A DNA stretch of 64,000 nt from Ustulina deusta. Its lineage: Eukaryota > Ascomycota > Sordariomycetes > Xylariales > Xylariaceae. The notes below the pieces were generated by a model. It saw only the letters and a list, made by a program, of their open reading frames with translations, had not been told where the DNA came from and made no database searches. The DNA is taken from positions 372,001-436,000 of the forward strand of contig JAJNNX010000011.1 of assembly GCA_023159155.1 (NCBI GenBank), given 5' to 3'. A program made the position numbers and the translations under genes. Every line of letters starts with the position of its first letter. Position 1 is the stretch's first letter. This document shows positions 1-10,788 of this stretch, in pieces.

Positions 1-300
1 CCAGACCGCTAAGATGGTTGCCAAGCTAACAAGTAGAATGAGAGATAATTATTTCTCCAAGGTTAGTATCTTTTCTTCATCATTGACACGACAAGGTCCG
101 CAATAATACTCCAAACTAGAGTATCCGGGCTAATACCTAGAGCCACATTGAGATATTACCATATTCCAACCCAGTTTTATCAATTCGATCTTGAACTTTC
201 TTCGAGTTACTAAACTGTGTATCGACAAGAATACTCAGGTGAAATACAAATTACGTCCAGGATCCTTCAGTTATCGCTAATATCACAATGGACTCGCTCG
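1..300. other. Gene-free left edge
   Basis: I see no convincing coding region. Short open frames here overlap the 3' end of the minus-strand gene that ends at 301 and look like shadows. The stretch would hold the 3' UTR of that gene. Confidence 0.5.
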
Positions 301-1289
301 CTAACGACGATGATCTCCCATCTCAGGCACTACCGCCCGGGAATCCAACTCCAAGGGGTGATGCTGCTTCTGCTGCACTGGATACCCCTGAGCCAGGTAT
401 TGCTGATCGTGCTGCTGTGGCGAATACCCTTCCCCTCCTGGGCATGCGGCACCGGGATGATAGTACTCACTCGGATGCTCCCCGGCATCGTGCGGTCCGG
501 GTCCGGATCCGGGTGCCGATGCTTGCTTCGCGGCTTTGCTCTTCTTGGATTTCTTGTAGAGTATGAATGCTACTGCGGCCAGAAACAACGTTCCAAGCGT
601 GGTGCCTACGCTGAGACCGACAACTGATGCTGTTCCCAATCCTGACGACGCATTATTGTTATCTTCTGATGGGCGTGGTGTAGTCATCGTTAGTATCGTC
701 GTGGTCCTCGGGGGCGTCGTCGTCGTTGAAGTTGAAGTAGCCGTGGTTAAAGTGGGAACAATAGTGATTGTAGTGGGAATAGGAGTGGTTGTAATAGTAG
801 TCGAGGTCGTTGGCGACGATACGATGTGGAATCGCCCGTTCGATGTGTACGCGCACTCGGAACCGTCGAGGTTCACGTCGCAGATCTTGAGGAAGTAGTC
901 CGTGTCCCCGGCCAGGACGCTGACGGGTGTCCATTCGTAGGAGCCCGTGTTTTCGGTTGATGCTGCATTCGTCACGTGTTAGCCTTCTCGGCATTGCGAA
1001 TTTTCACCTGAGGGTAACAAGTTAGGGAGGCGCAGTGATGAGCGATACAGCAAAACATACAAGTAAGGACGATTTCATCTGCATCCGTATACATCAACGT
1101 GATCGAGACAGGCCCTTCCGTTTGGTTGGTCCATCTAATCGTGTACGGCTGGTTGGTGGGCACGTCATCACCGGCTGCTGGCGCAATGATCGGCCAGTTG
1201 GATACAGCCCGGACGGAGCATACTACGGCTGCTAGCAAGAGGAAAAGTGGCGTGGAGGGAGTCATTGTGTGGTGGAAAAATGAGGCCAA
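301..1289 (-). CDS. Kre9/Knh1-like N-terminal domain, Ser/Thr-rich single-pass membrane protein
   Basis: Two exons, 1289-1061 and 962-301. The 98-nt intron has donor GTATGT, a CTAAC branch site and acceptor GCAG, and joins phase 1 cleanly to give about 296 aa. A hydrophobic signal peptide (about residues 10-28) precedes an Ig-like segment with PTNQPYTIRWTN and, after the splice, GSYEWTPVSVLAGDTDYFLKI. This is the pattern of the yeast cell-wall-synthesis Kre9/Knh1 N-terminal domain found in many fungal surface proteins. A long Thr-rich linker then leads to one transmembrane helix (GLSVGTTLGTLFLAAVAFIL) followed by a basic KKSKKSKAAK stop-transfer and a His/Pro/Gln-rich cytosolic tail. It has a transmembrane anchor instead of a GPI signal, so it may be a wall or plasma-membrane surface protein or sensor; the actual role is not known. 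Translation could instead start at the second Met (1265). Confidence 0.7.
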
Positions 1290-2046
1290 CGAGGGATGGC
1301 CAGTCAGAGCGAATGAAGCACTTCACGTCGTGTCGTTCTGGCCGCTCAAGAGCAATCCGTAGGCGGAGTGATTTGGCTTGTGCCAGTAGACCCGTGCGTC
1401 AAGAATTGAACAACAATCTTGAAAAGGGCACCTGAGCGGGCCTCTCTACGGACTGGCCATCTAGTTTCATGTCGTGGACGAGGCCCAGGGTTGCAATAGT
1501 GGCGCACAATCTGAAAAGGGGTGTATTATCGATTGGCTGGAGTTCGAATAAAATGCACTTTCTTTTCCTTTGAGCTTCATTACGAAGACGTAGGCATTGT
1601 TCGTAGACAGGTCCTTAAAGGATCGGCCTATAATCGATTGAAGTACACATTGTAGGCATGGTGGTGGTGGTGGCAGTCAAGGGTACGACTTGATGTAGGC
1701 TATGATATGGTATTTCAATTTTTTCAAGAAGTTAGAATTGGGAGGAATGCAACCTGCATAATATATATCCTCACAACAGTCTTCGAAATCGGCGAAGCTC
1801 TCGATGGAGAAGCCAAGCACTTGACTATGCACCAGGTGAAGCTCTCTCAGATGTACAAGGAACGCAAATCTCTACTATGTAATCCCACACTATACTACTA
1901 CGGATTATAGTGAGGCAGTTTATGAATGCTTGTTATAGGCATCCGGTCAGTAGGTCTTAGCGCTTATGATGCACTACATACTTCGTGATGATCGGGTCTG
2001 CGTGGGAAATATATAGCTAACTAAGTGGTCTAATCTGATTACCTAT
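1290..2046. other. Intergenic, AT-rich
   Basis: Upstream region of the Kre9-like gene. I see no supported gene, RNA or repeat apart from a short GGT run near 1660. Confidence 0.5.
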
Positions 2047-2357
2047 CTATGCACTTACGCCTTTCGCATAGAGATGATCATAACAGCTAAGCCCTCCGAG
2101 GCGGGGCAGGTCGTGAACAGTTCCATCCTGTGACATGTTCGACACAAATGTGGCGACCACTACCGTGTTAGCAGCAGACACCAGCATTATTTCTAAGTTC
2201 GAAACCTTCGACAAGACTGTAATAAGCAATACTAATACTAGGATGAAGATAGAAGAGATGATGACCTGGGTTTTTCTTGATCGGTGAGGAAAGATGACCA
2301 GCGGGGCAATGGAAAAGATGGCTCCGATGACCGTAGCGATAGTACGTCCGACAGCTT
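2047..2357 (-). pseudogene. Relic of a DUF6594-like membrane protein (C-terminal exon)
   Basis: Read from 2357 (after acceptor TTGCAG) to the TAG at 2047, the minus strand is open for about 102 residues. It contains hydrophobic stretches such as IATVIGAIFSIAPLVIF, IFILVLVLLITVLSKVSNLE and VSAANTVVVATFVS. Their spacing, and the SKxSNxEIMxxSAA segment, resemble the C-terminal three-helix part of fungal DUF6594 proteins (family assignment from memory). I could not find a matching N-terminal part upstream on the same strand, so this looks like a truncated copy. An unrecognised divergent 5' exon remains possible. Confidence 0.35.
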
Positions 2358-3095
2358 CTGCAATCGAAGAGTGAGGTTATTTCTGTCCGTGGCGACTTGT
2401 CAGTGCTTTATGAACCGCTGCTTGTGATATTGGGGCAATACGCCGAAATGGTCATATCGAGGTTTGAAAGACAAGACTACGATTTGCTAGAACGTAACGA
2501 TAGTTCTGAGATCTCTCTTCTAAGACAGACTGGAGCAATTTTGCGATGGAGCTGACAACTCTGGCTCAAAAATAGTTGGAGGAGTGCCATATAGTACCCT
2601 CGAAGGATCTACCTCGCTGAAATTAAAGACCGCACCACTACGAATTGCAGGCACATTCACGTCAAGTCATGTACTACCTCTCCGAAAGTCAGAAGACAGC
2701 ATTGCCACTGCACTGCGCACCATCCGATATGTAATGCAATACGCGATTACTATAGTATCGCAAGTTCGTCCAGCTTCGCGATAAAACAACGGACATCGAT
2801 GTGGATGACTTGCTAGGATTTGACCGGCCATTGAGATCACGACAAAGCGACATCAAGGCCGAACACAGTCCATTGTGTCATGAACTATCGGGCAGCCCCT
2901 CTGACTGCTAGAGGGAAGATGATACGTCTAATGACAGCGACAATGGTCTCGCTTTCTATCAATTTCACGTTTTCGTTGATATTATAATATGATTGATGGG
3001 GTATGGAGCAGCGACGTGGCATCAACCTAGAAAAGGGGATATCCCTCAAGGTATTGCCAAGAGCGTAACAAAGATACACGTTATGCCTCGGGAAA
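2358..3095. other. Intergenic or decayed DNA
   Basis: Frames are short and frequently interrupted on both strands. It may contain eroded upstream parts of the relics on either side, but I see nothing I can name. Confidence 0.4.
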
Positions 3096-3527
3096 GTGTT
3101 AGGTGGTTTCCTCCAGTCTCGGGTCCGATACCTCGGAGTCGAAGCAAGTATCCCGATTCCGTTTGGTAAGGTCGACTGGACAACTGAGCTTGAAAATCCA
3201 TACGAGGACCACCATGCAGATCCAGACGAAGATAAAAACCCTGGTGGTTCTGATATGTTACTGCTTATTGCTTGGGCTCAAAGTCTTGAAATAGAAGGTT
3301 CCGACCTGTTCGGTAGAATCGCCCTTGATATGGACATCAGAGCCGACTTCGATAAAGATGAGTGGAAATGCATTCGGCTGGGAAAAGATAAACCTGGCAG
3401 TGGAGTGAACAACTATGTCCTGCTGATCCGATCAATAAATATCAGTGGTGGCTATGAAAGAATCGGCGCCGGTGTGCTGCTTGATTCTCATATCTCTCGC
3501 GCACGCGAGTCAGTGCAGCGTATGTAA
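3096..3527 (+). pseudogene. Open frame, possible C-terminal remnant of a HET-type protein
   Basis: 143 codons with acidic, globular composition. The end (VNNYVLLIRS, then GGYERIGAGVLLDS) resembles the C-terminal part of fungal heterokaryon-incompatibility (HET) proteins, where a '-YvLLL--...-F/YeRIGxg' pattern is common. The HET core motifs are absent here and upstream frames are broken. It could be a 5'-truncated HET relic or an unrelated hypothetical protein; similarity is by eye only. Confidence 0.25.
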
Positions 3528-5469
3528 ACACAATGGTTAACTTTTCACTGATCATGTATTGAAGGTGTGAGTGAAACAGGGGCTTAGTATATGCATGAGC
3601 CACTTGGTGGCTTTATTCGTAGGGGATATAAACACCATGAGCGTCGATTTTCGCGAAAAACAGAGGGATACCACCACCTAGCTAGCATTACGAATGAATT
3701 AATATTCTTTGTTTCTTTTACTTAATCAACTTATTTCCCAAGATAAAAGAGTAATAACTATGCTAGGAAGTGTAGGTTCGGCCTATCTCCTAGTATAGGG
3801 GCACTGCGAGATATCTATAAGGTGTGAATAGCTATTTATAGTTGCCCGCTTCAGTTTGCAGGATGTTAATGTTGTGGGAAGGTACGAAGGACAGTCTCTA
3901 TATTACCCCTTACGATGGATTCCGTCAATTAGTCTCCATTTCTCCTACAACTTTGCTTTTCCTCCCAATAATATAACAATGTCAGAGCTTAAGATAAGTT
4001 TTTGGAATATCACTAAATGTTGATCTTGCGGGAGCAGCGGAGGCTTAGATGAGCTACCGATCAATTAATCCCCTACGCCCAACCTAGATGAGCAATAGGG
4101 GTTACGAATCATATCGAGGCATGAGAGACAGAACAATACACTTAAAATCAAAGTCCTTTATACTTTACCTCGCCAGCACTCCTCGAACTACAAGTCATTT
4201 GTTGTGTTCAGGGTAAATGCTATTTTCATTCTCTAAACAGTTGAATTGACGGTTTGTTAAGGGTGTAGTTATCTTTTTGTGGACACTGTGAGTTTTATCA
4301 ACACTTTAACAGCAACAGTAATTAGCGAAGCCGATTAAGACACACCTTAAGTATGCACCAACTGTGGCAAGGGCAAGGGGAAGTCTGTTAAGTTCTTCCA
4401 CAAAGCTTTTAGATATTAACATTTGTGATATTGTAATCGTGTAACGTTCTGAGGTTTCAACCCAAGCGAATGTATGTAATTGTCGGGCTAATGCAAGTCT
4501 TGTCGCATTTCAAGTCACATGACTTTCATGTGGTAGCTGCTACGCGCGTCGTTGTCGGCTCAGCCATGATCTGCTGACGTCACACCCCAATCAGTGAATT
4601 CAAAACCCCCACTCATTAATTGATTGTTTCATGGTAAGTAAAGTGCTAAATGTCTCATCCGGCATTCGGGCCGCTCCACTCCGTATCTGTTTGACAAATG
4701 ACGTATATACATACTGTGGAGAGCTCTACACGATACGAGTAGCAGTAACTACTTACAGGGCAAAACAGAGCTATGAAGCCCATATAATTTACCTACCTAC
4801 CTCTAGAGAGATATTGCACTGCCCTCTGGCCGGAATCTGGCTGCCTGGGGCGGGTGGCTAGCCCAATTTATACAATTTGCTTGCTTCTACCCCGAAACAG
4901 CGAGGCGACACAGTGGAGAATCTGACACGGATAGTGCGCGGGTTTTCCAGTCCGGGGTGGCTGTGCAATGATTTGCAGCTGCTGAACCAACCAAATGCGC
5001 TGGCGACCTGAAGATCAATTGTTTCAATACGAGGTGGCTAGAAAACGTGTGCCATCTTGGAGGTCTGGGTTTGGATATCCATATTTCCATTGCATCAAGA
5101 ATATAGAAAACCAATTCTCTTCTCAAACGCTCGCTCACTCACTTATCCTGTCTCTTCGCCGACTCTTTCGTTTCCGTCCACTCCGAACCTTCTCGTCCTC
5201 GTCGCCTCTTCTTGCTGCGCTCGCTTGCCAGACACTCTTTGCTCCTCGACACAGTCGTCATCTCGCCATTTGAGTTTCCCTCACATAGACAGTGTCCATC
5301 TCCAAACCCACATACCTGCTACCCGATCTGCCTACTTCTTTGGCTGGCCAAACCAGAGTAGACATCGCCGACGTCCTTCCACCGACATCGAACCAGGTCA
5401 GGAGAAAAATAAAATAAAAAGAAGGACTGCCGAAGGTGCCAACAACACGACCACCCAACCATCTACACG
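3528..5469. other. Gene-poor AT-rich DNA, then pyrimidine-rich leader of the CFEM gene
   Basis: No supported gene from 3528 to about 4900. From about 5140 to 5260 the + strand is rich in CTC/TCT/CGTC, typical of fungal core promoters and 5' UTRs, and precedes the CFEM start at 5470. Confidence 0.5.
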
Positions 5470-5979
5470 ATGCAGTTCCAAGTCGCCCCCCTCTCGCTCT
5501 TCGCTGCTGTCGTCGCCGCCCAGAACTCGACGTCATTGCCCGACCTCGTCTCCCAGCTCCCGACATGTGCCATCCCCTGTTTCGAAACGGGCGCCGAAGC
5601 TGCCGGGTGCTCGACCACTGATTTCGCATGCCTCTGCGGCAACGGCAAGAGCGCCTTCATCACGAGCGCCGGCACATGCGTGCTCACAAAATGCAGCAGT
5701 GATGACAGTAGCAGTATGTCTGCCATCCTCTGCCATGGCCGCTTTTCTATTTGTTCTCCGCTTTGCTGACAGCCATCTACAGGCACCATCTCTCTCGCTA
5801 CCAAGATTTGCGCCGCTGTGTCGGACGACCCCGATCCATCCGCCGTCGCATCCGCCTCCGCCATCGTCACATCCGCCCTCGGTGCCGCAGAGGCTACATC
5901 TACCCCCGACTCCGCCGCCTTCAGGCCGGAAATCGGTCTCAGCTTCATGGGCGCTGTGGCTGCCTTGTTGGCACTATAA
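5470..5979 (+). CDS. CFEM-domain secreted/GPI-type protein
   Basis: Two exons, 5470-5713 and 5783-5979. The 69-nt intron (GTATGT ... CTACAG) is phase 1; the protein is 146 aa. A signal peptide (residues 1-17) is followed by a CFEM domain. Eight cysteines are in the expected order: CAIPC, AGC, DFACLC, GTC, TKC and, after the splice, KIC. The aspartate before the fourth Cys (TDFAC), which ligates haem iron in characterised CFEM proteins, is present. An Ala/Ser-rich tail ends in a short hydrophobic stretch (FMGAVAALLAL) compatible with GPI anchoring. CFEM proteins act at the fungal surface in haem/iron capture, adhesion or host interaction; which applies here cannot be read from sequence. Confidence 0.9.
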
Positions 5980-7590
5980 ACTCATATACCGTACATAATA
6001 GTTGGCCCCCTTTTTTGGTTGTTTTTCTTTCGGCGACACGATTCACGACACCGGCGGTCTGGCATGGGAACAGAAAGTATATAAGCATCCTATCGTATCT
6101 ATCATAGAATGGAACCAAAACAGGTCAGTGTTGGGGCTTGGGAATATATATCCCAGTCATTCTGCATTCTAGGAATTGGCGTTATGGTATAGGAACGGTA
6201 GATAACCCATGTTTTCTTCATTGGAAGTTTTTCATATGTAACCCCCAGCTGTCTGTTACACTTGATCTTCAAGGGAATCAAGGGAAATGGCTATAATTGA
6301 ATTATACATCATACATAAGAGGACCTCGAATCATTTCATTGCTCATCGGTGAAATATCAGTAATGGCAGAAACGTAACAGCTATGCAGAGAAGAAGAAAA
6401 AATAATGCTTTTCTTGCTCTATTAAACGGTTCTAATGTATGTCGTGCATTGGCTATTTTTACTATACGTCTTCAAGTAACATTCCGAAGGTTCATGTAAC
6501 AACATCTAAGACAAACCTAGCCACAGCATTAAAGACGACAACGATACAGCCTACACTTTTGATTACCAAATGAGAGGTTCGAATCTTTAGACCAACGACA
6601 TCAAAAGCAAATATATCCGTGTACATGGATTTAGAGCTCTTCACTGTTCGAGTGTTATCGTACCTGGGTCCTGACCCGGGCAACAGAAGAAATACCAGGA
6701 TTCAAAAACATATCGCATCATCTCGTCTATGAATTACCTGATTAGGGCATTCGTTCATGTTGGTCAAGAATATCCAAAATCGATGTCTTTCATAAGAATA
6801 GCCGATCTCTGTACTACTAAATTGCCACACCGAAAACACCCTGATGCACCTATCGTTCGTCTATAATATACAAAAAAAACTGATAGTTCTCCGTCGGATC
6901 CGATATCTCAACCCGGCTGAGCCGGATGTTGATTTTAGTTAGCTAGCGTCACACTACAAGTTTAAAGCCCGCGGCTTCTCTCCACCTCTCATGCTAATCA
7001 TATTGCATGCCCGCACACCTCTCGGTCACCATGACACTACCTAGGCACCTATCCTAACAAGCTTCAAGATCGAAAGGGGCGGTTGCTGTGGATAAATCAG
7101 ATAGGTACCTATACACTATCTACATATGTGTATTCTATAAGATCCCCCAAGTCTTGCGTGGAGTGAGTGTCCGCCTCTACGCCTCACATCAACCCCCTTT
7201 CGCTGAAGCAATGGATCTCATTCATTGTAGGTATGTCGTGCCGTGCCGTTTTCGGCGCGGAACAAACGAGTAATGAGAATGAGGCATCTTCATGTCGGAA
7301 TCGAACTGATTGGCTCTATATGCGCGCTATATATCTCGCACGAGCTCGACGTGACGACTATATTCACCACAGCCTTTGCTGAGATGTATCGACGTCACTT
7401 GCCTCGGTGAGTGACCTAATCGTTTTTCCTCCGGCCGCTTAGCGTTCGCAACGTCACGACGCCAAATGATACCGAAACGCGAGATGGATTGGGTGTGTCT
7501 GTCGCCTTTCATGACCATACTGACTGCGACTGCGCGTTCTCCCCGGCACTGGTCCCGAGCACGATGTGCGGCTCGTGATCTCAGCTAACC

Positions 7591-7620
7591 CTTTTTTCTT
7601 CTTTTTTTTTTTCTTTTTTT
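7591..7620. repeat. Poly-T/C tract
   Basis: Almost pure T with interspersed C. It may be a promoter pyrimidine tract or simple low-complexity DNA. Confidence 0.8.
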
Positions 7621-7880
7621 GCGACAAAGAGGGCGAGACGAGACTAGATTCTATGGTCTCGCCCACATGGACACAACCCCTCGAAAGGAGGGCCGGCTAT
7701 GATATCGTCATGACGCCGCCTCGACGACAGAGCAAATGCCCGCGCGGGGTTGGGCGCCGTCTAGCAAGCCCGTTGAAGTCTAAAGAACCGGAGAGGTCTT
7801 CCTCTCTCTCGCCCCCTTTCTCGTTATCCGAGTTTCTTCGCATCTCACCTCGTCTCGTCCCCGTGAACACGACTCTTGAG

Positions 7881-7916
7881 TCCATCCATCCATCCATCCA
7901 TCCATCCATCCATCCA
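7881..7916. repeat. (TCCA)9 microsatellite
   Basis: Nine perfect TCCA units directly upstream of the But2-type gene, probably in its leader or promoter. Confidence 0.95.
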
Positions 7917-7971
7917 TACGCCGTTTTATATCATGGTAACACTACACATGCCGCGCCCATCCACAGCCACC

Positions 7972-9161
7972 ATGCTGCAAAGATCACTTCTCCTATCCGC
8001 CGCCGTGAGCGGCGGCGCCCACGCCCTCGCCGTGCGCCAGGACGGCTCGTGCTCCTTCCACTGCCGCGCCGAGGGGGCCGTCTCGGCGCCCGTGGGCCAG
8101 TACGGCAGCGGGCAGACGCGGGCGGGGCCGAACGAGACGGCCTCGAGCTTCTTCTTCCGCGTGAGCGACGGCGCCGTCGCCGACGGGGAGGGCAGGGGCT
8201 GCCGGTGGACGCCGCCGGCCATGGTCCTGCAATGCGACGTCGGGCAGGTGCCGGAGGCGGGCTTCGGCATCGGCTGCGACGGCGCCGTGGCCTTCCGCGG
8301 CCAGACGACCTTTTACGGCTGCGACACCGGCGTCGACGGGCTGTACATGATCTACCTCGGGCCCCCCCACGGCTCGCGGTGCGGCGAGATCGCGCTGCGC
8401 GCCGACGGCTGCTACCCGGCTGGTTGTGGGGGCGGCTCGGGCACCGGGGGTCTGCCGCTGGGGGGACTCACGTCGTCTTGGATGGTGTGGACGTACCCGA
8501 CCGGCACTTCGTCGCCCGGGTCTTCGGGCACCGGGAGTCTGCCGCTGGCGGGGCTCGCGTCTTCCTGGATGTTTTTGACGTCTCCGACCGGCGGCGGCAC
8601 AACAACATCATCTTCTCTGCCACTCGGCGGATTTACCTCGTCGTGGGACTTCGCGTACCCTGCCGGTGGTGGTGGTGGGAACACGCCCGGCGGCACAACA
8701 ACGACGACGACGACGACGTCTTTGCCGCTTGGGGGGTTTACGTCGTCGTGGGACTTCGCGTATCCGACCGGCGGCGGGAACGCCCCAACTCATTAGTGGC
8801 GGAAGCACGGCGCCCGGAGGCGAAAGCACCGCTGCCTACGGCGGTATTCTACCTCCCGCGGCCTAGCCAGCTCGAGACGTCGTCGTACAACCTGACGGGG
8901 AGCGGGGCGGTGGCGTTCTCGCGGCTGGATGTGGCCGTGTCGGCGGCGACGAGCTACAACACCCTGCCGGCCGTGGCGCAGCCGTGCGGCACGCGCACGC
9001 TCGCACCGGGGAACGCGTACACGGTCGCCTCGTTCGCGTGTCCGGCGGGCCGGGCCGTGGCGTTCGCGATGGGCGCCGCGCGGGGCGACGCGTCGACGGC
9101 GCTGCGGTACTTCCAGGATTACAACCCGTGTCCCATGGGGTTGTTCATCACCATGTCTTAG
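7972..9161 (+). CDS. But2-type secreted cell-surface protein with tandem repeats
   Basis: Proposed exons are 7972-8759 and 8867-9161, giving 360 aa. A signal peptide (AVSGGAHALA) is followed by a Cys-rich N-terminal domain (CSFHCRAEG, VGQYGSGQ, GRGCRWTPP, GFGIGCDGAV, TTFYGC, ALRADGC) known from fungal surface proteins. Four LPLGG-type repeats follow. The C-terminal part (SQLETSSYNLTGSGAV ... YFQDYNPCPMGLFIT) matches the end of the But2 C-terminal domain but lacks its usual first half. The two parts are in different frames; a 107-nt intron (donor GTATCC, acceptor CCTAG) joins them in phase 2. If it is not spliced, the protein stops at 8796 and the But2 part is frame-disrupted. Coding GC is much higher than in flanking DNA. 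Confidence 0.65.
8451..8778 (+). repeat. Four tandem protein repeats, LPLGG-x-TSSW core
   Basis: Within the But2-type gene, four units of about 18 residues (LPLGGLTSSWMVWTYPTG, LPLAGLASSWMFLTSPTG, LPLGGFTSSWDFAYPAG, LPLGGFTSSWDFAYPTG) are separated by Gly/Ser/Thr linkers. The last linker includes an ACG trinucleotide run. The last two units are nearly identical in DNA, pointing to recent duplication. Confidence 0.85.
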
Positions 9162-10788
9162 ACGGGGGGGGGAGATGTAATGTGGAAGACTTCCAATACA
9201 GTTAGGTGGGGAGGGGCAATTAATTAGGTTGTAATAGATATAGGGAGGTTTGTTTCTACACTAGCCTAGCAACAGGTAAAGGGCACGTATGTATGTATGT
9301 ATGTATTGTATTGTATCTATGTTTTAATGGTTATCACGATGCCGAAAAAAAACGCAACAAAATGAAAAGCTTACTTAGGTAATACTTAAACATCCCCCTC
9401 CATATCTTTCGGACGAGCCTTTCCAAATCGCAAGTTATTCATCGCTGCCGTCCCAATAGTGCCGAGAAGGGCTTCTCCGATATCCCTAGACTGATTAGCG
9501 TTGAACACCATGAAAAAGCCAGGAGGAGTACGTACAGCAACGGTCATAAGGTTGGTTCAGAGCTTCTCTTCCCTCCACCCGCCTCCCGTACTAGACCCGT
9601 ATGCGCGGTAAGAAGCGACCTGTAGCCCTCTTTCCCATGCAAAGGGTATCTACAAGACGACCAGAAAGTCTCAACCACATAACCAACGACTGCAGCAGCG
9701 TATTGCCCAAGCATCACGCCAGCAGCTGTCATGTCATTGATTGTCCCCACCCCTCTCTCCTCCGTCCGTGCCGTTCGGGTGGTCCCCGCACTCGGCAGAA
9801 GACGGACCGGGGGGAAAAGGTTCATGCCGGCGGCGGTCTTGGCCGCGCATTGCGTTTTGGCGATGTACATGCTCTTGAAGAAGCCGGGCCGTCGTTGCGC
9901 GTCGTGGGCAGGTGGTCTATCTAGTTCACAGTGAGACGAAACCCAAACACTCACTACCGACGCTGTGCGCTAGGGTTGGCGTAATCATATCATCCGTATG
10001 CGCCGCCGACAAGCGCCAACTCTCTCGTATCGGAATAGCGCGAATCTTGTGTGTGCATAGGTAGTTACGTGATCACGCTCCTTTGCTGTCTCTGCGCTGC
10101 ACGTTGTCCTGCTCCGAGGAAACGGGAGGCGGGAATAGCTGGGGCTAGATGAGCGAGAAGGGGACCGAATTGCCTTGAAGAATCGATTGACCGGACAAGG
10201 AGAATCCCTACTTGAGATCCGTGCTTTCGCTATATTCGAATATCGCTCGGTATTTATATTCTTTTCTTCAGTCCTCAAAAAATAATAAATATGCTATCAA
10301 AGTTTTTACTAGGTCGATATGATAATACCTCACAGCGTGTTACGCTTTAAACCAAGCTTATGTCCCATTTATCTAGATATAAAACCGCAGCGCTCACCAA
10401 AAGATGTATAACAAAGCCGGAGCATTGAAATATTACTCTACAGAGTGATGCTATCTACATAATCGTTACCATTGACAAATGTTCGCTTTCATCCTCCGCC
10501 TCCCTGTTCGCCCTAGTCTTGCCTCATCCGCAACCCAGATAAAAAGCTTGAGTCGAGGAGCCACTTTACACAGTTAAAATGTGCTTCTTGATCGAAATGG
10601 TAGCCAAGCAAAAGAAGACAACCCTAACGCCGTGGTGACAGCAGATAAGAATGGTTCAAAAAGAACCCTAATGCCACCGTTTGTCTTAGCCCATGCACTC
10701 AACCGCATGTACTATGTTCGACAGACACCCTGTTTCCAAACATTTATCGACCCGGTCTAGAGGTATTTTTTTACCCTTTACATGGGTC
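9162..10788. other. Intergenic with one tentative minus-strand gene
   Basis: Contains a GTAT microsatellite (about 9286-9308), the tentative coding segments at 9364-9990, and AT-rich DNA downstream of BCK1. No RNA gene seen. Confidence 0.45.
9364..9990 (-). other. Possible multi-exon hypothetical gene
   Basis: Several minus-strand segments look coding. At about 9900-9740 the frame reads FFKSMYIAKTQCAAKTAAG and NLFPPVRLLPS with GC-rich third positions. At about 9505-9400 another frame reads DIGEALLGTIGTAAMNNLRF and ends at a TAA. Plausible splice sites exist (for example GTACGT near 9532 with CTAATCAG downstream), but I could not join the pieces into one model with introns of normal length. 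I do not recognise the product; it may be a small gene or a decayed one. Confidence 0.2.

Larger units (their letters stand above)
5980..7971. other. Long intergenic region
   Basis: No gene supported on either strand. It contains a T-rich tract (7591-7620) and a TCCA microsatellite (7881-7916) just before the But2-type gene. A T-loop-like GGTTCGAATC near 6577 is not part of a tRNA. Confidence 0.5.

Noticed and set aside
6560..6600. GGTTCGAATC resembling a tRNA T-loop
   Set aside because: Bases on the two sides do not pair as a T stem and no acceptor, D or anticodon arm can be formed.
7285..7320. GGAATCGAACTGA resembling a minus-strand tRNA T-arm
   Set aside because: Stem complementarity fails and no matching 5' half is present.
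7881..7916. TCCA array as a CRISPR-like or transposon structure
   Set aside because: It is a simple tetranucleotide microsatellite with no spacers.
7566..8850. Long open frame on + overlapping the But2-type gene in another frame
   Set aside because: Arg-rich translation from GC-rich DNA; only its final 98 or so codons (after 8867) match a known domain and are used in the spliced model.
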